Of a stretch of DNA of 10,505 nt, positions 6,162 to 10,505 are shown one piece after another. A model generated the notes under the pieces. The model worked only from the letters and a program-made list of their open reading frames with translations. It searched no databases and was not told the origin of the DNA. The stretch covers positions 1 to 10,505 of the forward strand of contig CALVJI010000036.1 of assembly GCA_944332105.1 (NCBI GenBank), read 5' to 3'. Within the stretch, counting starts at the first letter, position 1. Every line of letters starts with the position of its first letter. Made by a program: the position numbers and the translations under genes. Source of the DNA: an uncultured Bacilli bacterium (GTDB lineage Bacteria > Bacillota_I > Bacilli_A > RF39 > UBA660).

Positions 6162-7331
6162 TTAACTTTCTTTAATGTGAATATCTGGCGCCTCATCTTC
6201 TCGAAATAAATTATATTTTTCTTTAAAAAACTTCCAAACAACTTTTCCAAGAGCAATACATGGAGTTGCCAAAATCATACCAACGATACCAAAGAAATAT
6301 TCAAATATTAATAAGCCAACAATAATCGTAACTGGATGTAATTTTGTTGTTTTACTCATAATTACGGGTTGTAATATATTATTTTCAATTAACTGTACAA
6401 TAATCGCGACAATCAAAGTTAAAAAACCAACTAACGGACTCTGAGCAAAACCAATAATAACAGCAACCGCGCCACCAATGTAAGGACCAATATATGGAAT
6501 TAAATCGGTAATACCACATAATAAACCAAATAAAAGTGGTGCTTGCAAACCTACAATCCAAAAGCCAATACTATCGCATATAAAGACCATAATCGCGACA
6601 AATAAAGTTCCATTGACACTCTTACGTACTTCAGTTGAAATATTTGTAATTAAAAGAGAAGCTTCAAAGCGATTTTTTTTAGGTAAAAGTTGCAACAAAT
6701 GACCATTAATTTCATCAAAATCAATAAGCATATAAATACCAATCACGAGTCCAAAACAAATCGTAACCATACTTGAAAACAAAGAACCTGCAAAATTCAT
6801 AATAAAGGTTGGTGCAGAAACCATAAAATTATTTAAATATCCTGTCAATGTATCTAAAATAGAATTTTTTAAATTTTGCAAATCAAACCCCTGTATATCA
6901 CCAAATTTAGCAAATAGACTATCGATAAAGGTTTCAAATTCTCTAAAAATAGATGGCAAGTTAGCAATCAAAACTTGCAATTGTTCATAAATAATCGGAA
7001 TAAGGAAACGAACTAAAATTAGAACAATAAGAAGCAAGACTGCATAAACAATAATAGTTCCTACTGCTCGTGGTATTTTTTTCTTTTCCATCGAAGTAAC
7101 TAACGGATTTAATAGCCAAGCTAAAACAAAACCAATGAAGAAAGGCGCTAGAACACCTAAAACATTTAAAATAAAATTTAGAATACCCCATTCACGCACA
7201 ATGATCGTTACAATTAAAATAGTAGCTATAATCATTGCAACATAAAACAAATGCAAAATTCGCTTTGTTAAACTAACTACCTCATTTACTTCTTCGATAT
7301 TTAATTTATCGCTTTGTTTAAACAGTTTCAT
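6162..7331 (-). CDS. AI-2E family (UPF0118) membrane permease
   Basis: A 389-residue membrane protein of the AI-2E transporter family (YtvI/PerM-like). These are about eight-helix permeases; members include TqsA (AI-2 export) and Na+/H+ antiporter relatives, so the substrate is not predictable. Helices are visible at about 27-46, 55-77, 90-112, 178-203, 240-262, 265-295, 300-315 and 333-360. A soluble segment (115-170) lies between the third and fourth, as usual. Family hallmarks are DLIPYIGPYIGG (276-287) and QLIENNILQPVIM (313-325), then HPVTIIVGLLIF and GMILATP near the end. Length is normal and the reading frame intact. A terminator precedes it and a strong extended -10 promoter drives it, so it is probably transcribed alone. 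The ribosome site (GAAAGCGGG) is weak. Confidence 0.92.
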   Translation of the reverse strand: MKLFKQSDKLNIEEVNEVVSLTKRILHLFYVAMIIATILIVTIIVREWGILNFILNVLGVLAPFFIGFVLAWLLNPLVTSMEKKKIPRAVGTIIVYAVLLLIVLILVRFLIPIIYEQLQVLIANLPSIFREFETFIDSLFAKFGDIQGFDLQNLKNSILDTLTGYLNNFMVSAPTFIMNFAGSLFSSMVTICFGLVIGIYMLIDFDEINGHLLQLLPKKNRFEASLLITNISTEVRKSVNGTLFVAIMVFICDSIGFWIVGLQAPLLFGLLCGITDLIPYIGPYIGGAVAVIIGFAQSPLVGFLTLIVAIIVQLIENNILQPVIMSKTTKLHPVTIIVGLLIFEYFFGIVGMILATPCIALGKVVWKFFKEKYNLFREDEAPDIHIKES

Positions 7332-7355
7332 AGTAAAAACCCGCTTTCTATCCGT

Positions 7356-7364
7356 ATTATAGCA
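7356..7364 (-). promoter_or_regulatory. Extended -10 promoter of the AI-2E permease gene
   Basis: Minus-strand TATGC followed by a perfect TATAAT (7356..7361), 25 bases before the ATG. The -35 region falls in the T-tract of the preceding terminator and is poor, so the extended -10 probably compensates. Confidence 0.65.
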
Positions 7365-7381
7365 TAATATTTAAAAAAAAG

Positions 7382-7410
7382 AAAAAAAAGAGCGTCTTTA
7401 GACACTTCTT
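7382..7410 (-). terminator. Intrinsic terminator after the Pro/Glu-rich membrane protein gene
   Basis: On the minus strand AGAAGTGTC pairs with GACGCTCTT across a TAAA loop (one mismatch and G-U pairs), followed by eight T. It lies about ten bases after the stop codon at 7420. Confidence 0.75.
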
Positions 7411-7419
7411 TAACTTTTT

Positions 7420-8199
7420 TTAACGAAAAATAATATCGTCATCTGTATTTTCTTCAAGTACTGGCTTCACTACTGGCTCTGTATCATGAGCCTTTTTTGG
7501 TAAATCCATCATTTTAGGTAATTCGAACTGTGGCCGAACTGGCGCTGGTGCTTCCGTAGGCATTTCTCCTTCTTTCTTAGGTTCTTCTTTTTCACGATTA
7601 ACATAAACTGAACTAAATACTGCTGGCATTACAGGTTTTGGACGAACATCATCTTTCTTTTCCTCAAGAACTGGAGCAATTTCTGGTTCCTTTTCTTGTG
7701 GAAGAACAGGAGTTTCCTCTACTGGTTCTACAACTGGTGGTACCACAGGTTGTAAAACAGGCTCTTCTTCTGTATTTTTTTCCATACTAGATAATTCTTT
7801 ATTAATAGCATCAGCTAAAGCATCAAAATCAAATTCTTTATTAGCAGGTTCTGGTTGTGTTTCCTCTGTTTCATTAGAAACCATTTCTAAATTGTCATTC
7901 AAAACAACATTAGTTGTTGGTAAAACAGTTGGTTCAGGTGGTTGAACAACTGGTTCCTCTTCTTTAACTTCCACTGGTTCTTCTGGAACCTCGACTGGCG
8001 TTACTGGTGTAACTTCTTCGAAAGCATCCTTAGAACTAATTTTCGTTTGTTCCAATTTTTCTTCTAATTCTTTACGCTTTTTTTGATCCTTTTTACCAAA
8101 AAACAAGACAACTAAAAACAGAACAACTAATAAACCAATTATAATAAATAAATAAATACCAAAATTATCGATGCTATATAAACTCTCTAAAAAATCCAT
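7420..8199 (-). CDS. Single-pass membrane protein with Pro/Glu/Val-rich cytoplasmic tail, function unknown
   Basis: A 259-residue protein with one transmembrane helix at about residues 14-34 (YLFIIIGLLVVLFLVVLFF), a basic stop-transfer GKKDQKKRK, a short coiled stretch, then about 200 residues dominated by Pro, Glu and Val. By the positive-inside rule the tail is cytoplasmic. The tail has degenerate repeats (EEEPVVQPPEP, EEEPVLQPVVPP, EPVVKPVLEE) and four low-proline islands that could be binding motifs: FDFDALADAINKEL (about 123), MPAVFSSVYVNRE (about 191), FELPKMMDLPKK (about 225) and the acidic C-terminal DDDIIFR. No enzyme domain is visible. It may be a membrane-tethered scaffold. I chose the ATG at 8199 (AAAAGGTGA eight bases upstream) over GTG at 8211, which overlaps that ribosome site. 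Confidence 0.75.
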   Translation of the reverse strand: MDFLESLYSIDNFGIYLFIIIGLLVVLFLVVLFFGKKDQKKRKELEEKLEQTKISSKDAFEEVTPVTPVEVPEEPVEVKEEEPVVQPPEPTVLPTTNVVLNDNLEMVSNETEETQPEPANKEFDFDALADAINKELSSMEKNTEEEPVLQPVVPPVVEPVEETPVLPQEKEPEIAPVLEEKKDDVRPKPVMPAVFSSVYVNREKEEPKKEGEMPTEAPAPVRPQFELPKMMDLPKKAHDTEPVVKPVLEENTDDDIIFR

Positions 8200-8236
8200 T
8201 TCACTAATCACCTTTTATTCTTTTCTAACTAAAAAT

Positions 8237-8265
8237 AGGATATCACACAGAATGTTGCAAGTCAA
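8237..8265 (-). promoter_or_regulatory. Promoter of the Pro/Glu-rich membrane protein gene
   Basis: TTGACT (8260..8265), an exact 17-base spacer and TATCCT (8237..8242) preceded by TGTGA, an extended -10, on the minus strand. It lies 38 bases upstream of the ATG at 8199. Confidence 0.75.
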
Positions 8266-8446
8266 CCATTTTTTCATTTCCTCTAAAATTTTATGAGAAA
8301 AAACAGAAAATATATCTTGACAATTTTATCCCTCTATTTACCAAGGTTTCCGCATAAAAAAAAGCCAAAGAGCAATTTTGAAACGTCAACAATTGTCAAC
8401 AAATCACTTAATTTAAAGGTGGGCTATTATCATGGTTAGTCTAAAT
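8266..8446. other. Intergenic stretch between yneF and the Pro/Glu-rich membrane protein gene
   Basis: Beyond the promoter above, about 180 bases have no supported gene. They hold a direct repeat of GTCAAC four bases apart (8386..8401, with ACAATTGT in the centre) and, on the plus strand, a good ribosome-site-like AAAGGTGGG (8415..8423) eight bases before an ATG at 8432. That frame closes after 21 codons. No structured RNA was recognised. Confidence 0.4.
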
Positions 8447-8479
8447 AAAAAAAGTAGAGATATTTTTAACATTCTCTAC
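8447..8479 (-). terminator. Intrinsic terminator of the rny-yneF operon
   Basis: GTAGAGA (8473..8479) pairs with TCTCTAC (8454..8460) on the minus strand, with a 12-base loop and a run of seven T. The stem begins inside the yneF stop codon, as with the terminator at 2925..2953. Confidence 0.75.
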
Positions 8480-8685
8480 ATATATTTATTCATTTGATTC
8501 ATCACTTGTCTTACTTGTTTTTGACTTGGCTTTCTTCCCATACTACTCATCATAACTTCAATCATTTTTTCATTAATTGGTGGATTTTTTTTCATATATT
8601 TTTTCATCATAGTTCGGGCTACAAAAAAGCCAATTATTAAGCCAATAATAAGACCAATTACTACTAATAAAATATCTCCCCACAT
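8476..8685 (-). CDS. yneF: YneF family (UPF0154) small membrane protein
   Basis: A 69-residue protein with one N-terminal transmembrane helix (about 5-25, ending GFFVAR) and a short cytosolic part KKYMKKNPPINEKMIEVMM followed by MGRKPSQKQVRQVMNQM. The KNPPINE and MG.KPSQK phrases are hallmarks of UPF0154, and length matches Bacillus YneF (about 72). The family is widespread in Firmicutes and Mollicutes, but its function is not established. It follows rny by 15 bases with a perfect AAGGAGG site, so it is the second gene of the rny operon. In Bacillus subtilis yneF sits elsewhere, so this pairing with RNase Y is a local arrangement. Confidence 0.93.
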   Translation of the reverse strand: MWGDILLVVIGLIIGLIIGFFVARTMMKKYMKKNPPINEKMIEVMMSSMGRKPSQKQVRQVMNQMNKYM

Positions 8686-8700
8686 AACTTTTTCCTCCTT

Positions 8701-10254
8701 CTATTTTGCCTCTTCTTGCGCTCTAGACTCTCGAATAACAATAATTTTGATGGTTCCAGGATATTGCATTTCACTTTCAATTTTTTCTTTCATTTCTCGT
8801 GCAATCTTATAAGCAGTTACGTCATCAATTTCCTCTGGTTTAACCATTACGCGTACCTCACGTCCTGCTTGCATCGCAAATGTTTTCTCAACTCCTTCAA
8901 AAGAGTTGCCAATTTCTTCTAGTTGTTCTAAACGTTTCATGTAATTATCAAGTGAATCATTGCGCGCTCCAGGTCGTGCAGCCGATAAAGTATCAGCAAT
9001 ATTAACTAAAACCGAAATAATATGGGTTGCTGGGTTATCACCATGATGAGAAGCAATGGCATTAATAACAATTGGATCTTCATGATATTTTTTAGCAATA
9101 TCAACACCAATTTCAACATGACTACCTTCCATTTCATAATCAATAGATTTTCCAATATCATGTAACAAACCAGCACGTTTAGCAAGCATCACATTCTCAC
9201 CAAGTTCAGCAGCCATGAGTCCACAAAGTTCACCAACCTCTTTAGAGTGTTTTAAAGCATTTTGTCCAAAACTTGTCCGAAAATGTAACTTACCAATCAA
9301 ATAAACCAATTCTGGATCTACTTTAATAAGTCCCAAATCATAGCAAGCCTGATTACCTAACTCCGTAATTTTATTATTCATATCTTTACAAACTTTATCA
9401 TAAATTTCTTCAATTCTTGAAGGATGAATTCGTCCATCTTTAATTAACGTCTCAATGGTAATTTTAGCTATTTCACGCCGCAATGGATCAAACGAAGAAA
9501 TAACAATAGTCTCTGGTGTATCATCAATAATTAAATCAACACCAGTCACGGCTTCAATCGTCCGAATATTTCTTCCTTCTCGTCCAATTAAACGACCTTT
9601 CATATCATCATTTGGTAAATTAATCGTACTAACTGTTTGCTCTGTCGCTACATCTTCTGCATACCTTTGCATCGATTCCACAATTAAATTTTTAGCATTT
9701 TCTGAAGCGGTCAACTTAGCTTCATGCTCTTTTTCTTTCATAAACAAAGCCAACTCTTGTGCCATCTTTTCTTCTGTTCGTTTCATGATCAAGTCATGCG
9801 CTTTTTCTTTAGAAAACTTAGCGATACTTTCTAACCGCGTCATTTCTTCTTTTAACATTTCATCCACTTTTTCACTCTTGGTCTGTAATTCTTTTTGGCT
9901 AGCTAATAAATGATTTTCTTTTTCTTCTAATGTTACTTCTCTTTTTTGCAACATTTCATCCCGTTTATCCAAGCTATTCTCTCTTTGTAATAAACGGTCT
10001 TCTGTAACTTTTAGTTCTTCTTTCTTTTCTTTAATATCACGTTCAGCCTCTTGTTTTAATTTATATCCTTCTTCTTTTAGTTCTAAAATGCGATCACGTT
10101 TTTGTTTCTCTGCTTCTTTTTTAGCATCTTCAATCATTTTATTAGCTTTATTGGCAATACTGTTCCCACGTAAATAAGCAATAAAAACAGTAAGACCAAT
10201 TCCTGCAGAAGTCCCAAGAAGTAAAGTTAAGAGGATCGGTAATATTTCTCTCAT
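8701..10254 (-). CDS. rny: Ribonuclease Y
   Basis: Membrane-anchored endoribonuclease that starts mRNA decay and processing in Firmicutes. Length 517 is normal (about 520 in Bacillus subtilis). Domains in order: N-terminal transmembrane helix (about 5-27), long charged coiled coil (about 35-200, rich in K/E heptads), KH RNA-binding domain with GRLIGREGRNIRTIE (220-234), and HD phosphohydrolase domain with LKHSKEVGEL (335-344), catalytic H365-D366 in LLHDIGKSID, SHHGDNPAT (402-410) and D421. The C-terminal YPGTIKIIVIRESRA is the conserved family end. All key residues are present. The ATG has AAGGAG nine bases upstream and a consensus promoter. A RecA-like tail just upstream agrees with the recA-rny order common in Firmicutes. 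Confidence 0.97.
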   Translation of the reverse strand: MREILPILLTLLLGTSAGIGLTVFIAYLRGNSIANKANKMIEDAKKEAEKQKRDRILELKEEGYKLKQEAERDIKEKKEELKVTEDRLLQRENSLDKRDEMLQKREVTLEEKENHLLASQKELQTKSEKVDEMLKEEMTRLESIAKFSKEKAHDLIMKRTEEKMAQELALFMKEKEHEAKLTASENAKNLIVESMQRYAEDVATEQTVSTINLPNDDMKGRLIGREGRNIRTIEAVTGVDLIIDDTPETIVISSFDPLRREIAKITIETLIKDGRIHPSRIEEIYDKVCKDMNNKITELGNQACYDLGLIKVDPELVYLIGKLHFRTSFGQNALKHSKEVGELCGLMAAELGENVMLAKRAGLLHDIGKSIDYEMEGSHVEIGVDIAKKYHEDPIVINAIASHHGDNPATHIISVLVNIADTLSAARPGARNDSLDNYMKRLEQLEEIGNSFEGVEKTFAMQAGREVRVMVKPEEIDDVTAYKIAREMKEKIESEMQYPGTIKIIVIRESRAQEEAK

Positions 10255-10316
10255 ATAACTTTTCTCCTTACTATTTTATAGATAAATAACTAGAATTATT
10301 CAATATCTACACCTCA

Positions 10317-10345
10317 ATTATATATGAGATTTCTTATTTTTACAA
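10317..10345 (-). promoter_or_regulatory. Promoter of the rny-yneF operon
   Basis: TTGTAA (10340..10345), an exact 17-base spacer and TATAAT (10317..10322) on the minus strand. The leader to the rny ATG is about 55 bases. It lies just after the stop of the RecA-like frame. Confidence 0.75.
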
Positions 10346-10368
10346 GGACAAAAGCATGGAAACAAATT

Positions 10369-10467
10369 CTACTCTTCTGATTTACCACTTTTTATAAAAC
10401 CATAATGCTCCCGAATTTTTCTTTCAAGCCCTAGTTTGACAGTTTTGAAATAAAATTCCTCGCAATC
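10369..10467 (-). pseudogene. recA: RecA C-terminal fragment, frame closed upstream by a stop codon
   Basis: A 32-codon frame ending at TAG (10369..10371). Its middle reads LERKIREHYGFIKSGKSEE, close to the typical RecA C-terminal IREHYG motif followed by a short acidic tail. The upstream part EEFYFKTVKLG fits the preceding RecA helix only loosely. An in-frame TAG at 10468..10470 closes the frame, with further stops before the window edge, so it does not connect to a normal recA here. It could be a decayed or interrupted recA, a 3' exon, or an assembly error. The position directly upstream of rny is where recA usually lies in Firmicutes. Assignment rests on a short motif. Confidence 0.5.
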
Positions 10468-10489
10468 CTAGATAAAATCTAGTTTTTTT
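10468..10489 (+). terminator. Plus-strand hairpin with T-run, no gene assigned
   Basis: CTAGAT and ATCTAG pair across an AAA loop, followed by seven T on the plus strand. No plus-strand gene ends here. It sits exactly at the point where the RecA-like frame breaks. Confidence 0.4.
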
Positions 10490-10505
10490 GCATTTTACTA
10501 CTTGC

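Noticed and set aside
6985..7191. Second minus-strand frame inside the AI-2E gene
   Set aside because: Lies in another frame within an intact conserved permease; no ribosome site or recognisable product.
8214..8276. Twenty-codon minus-strand frame (MKKWLTCN...) before the Pro/Glu-rich gene
   Set aside because: The AGAGGA is only two or three bases from the ATG, and the frame covers the -35 and -10 of the downstream promoter, so it would not be transcribed from it.
8337..8400. TTGACA-like boxes in the yneF intergenic region as additional promoters
   Set aside because: Neither strand has a -10 at 16-18 bases from them.
8716..8922. Short plus-strand frame at the 3' end of rny
   Set aside because: Antisense to conserved RNase Y residues, low-complexity product, no start signal.
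9455..9913. Long plus-strand open frame opposite rny
   Set aside because: It runs antisense through the conserved coiled-coil and KH part of RNase Y, has no ribosome site, and its protein has no recognisable domain. It is a shadow of rny codons.

Overview
This is an AT-rich window with a low-GC Gram-positive look. The genes use the standard code, have clear AGGAGG-type ribosome sites and TTGNNN-17-TATAAT promoters, and include family members typical of Bacilli: RNase Y, YneF, AI-2E transporter, a TasA/CalY-like exported protein and a T-box leader. Protein style (the exported protein with paired cysteines, the TasA-like protein, the compact AlaRS) suggests an uncultured, host-associated member of the Bacilli/Erysipelotrichia/RF39 type. 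That placement is inference. All convincing genes lie on the minus strand, so the window is read from right to left.

Right edge to about 8450: a short frame resembling the RecA C-terminus (cut off by an in-frame stop), then a promoter driving rny (RNase Y) and yneF, closed by a terminator. Next, a 260-base gap holds the promoter of a single-pass membrane protein with a long Pro/Glu/Val-rich cytoplasmic tail (7420..8199), which has its own terminator. An AI-2E family (UPF0118) permease follows with an extended -10 promoter.

5395..6157 is the best regulatory unit: a consensus promoter, a T-box riboswitch with a textbook antiterminator/terminator switch and a likely GCU (alanine) specifier, then a P-loop nucleotide-kinase-like gene overlapping by ATGA with a compact alaS. 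The alanyl-tRNA synthetase (581 aa) keeps the catalytic and editing sites. It lacks the C-terminal DHHA1/C-Ala region and the beta-barrel linker.

1193..3563 encodes envelope proteins: a TasA/CalY-like secreted protein, a small ferritin-like four-helix protein, and an exported protein with paired cysteines. The left edge carries a CDP-alcohol phosphatidyltransferase fused to an HD phosphohydrolase domain, open at the window boundary. It suggests a two-step phospholipid enzyme in one chain.

The points most worth a second look are the phosphatidyltransferase-HD fusion, the alanine T-box operon pairing a dNMP-kinase-like protein with a compact AlaRS, and the broken RecA tail.
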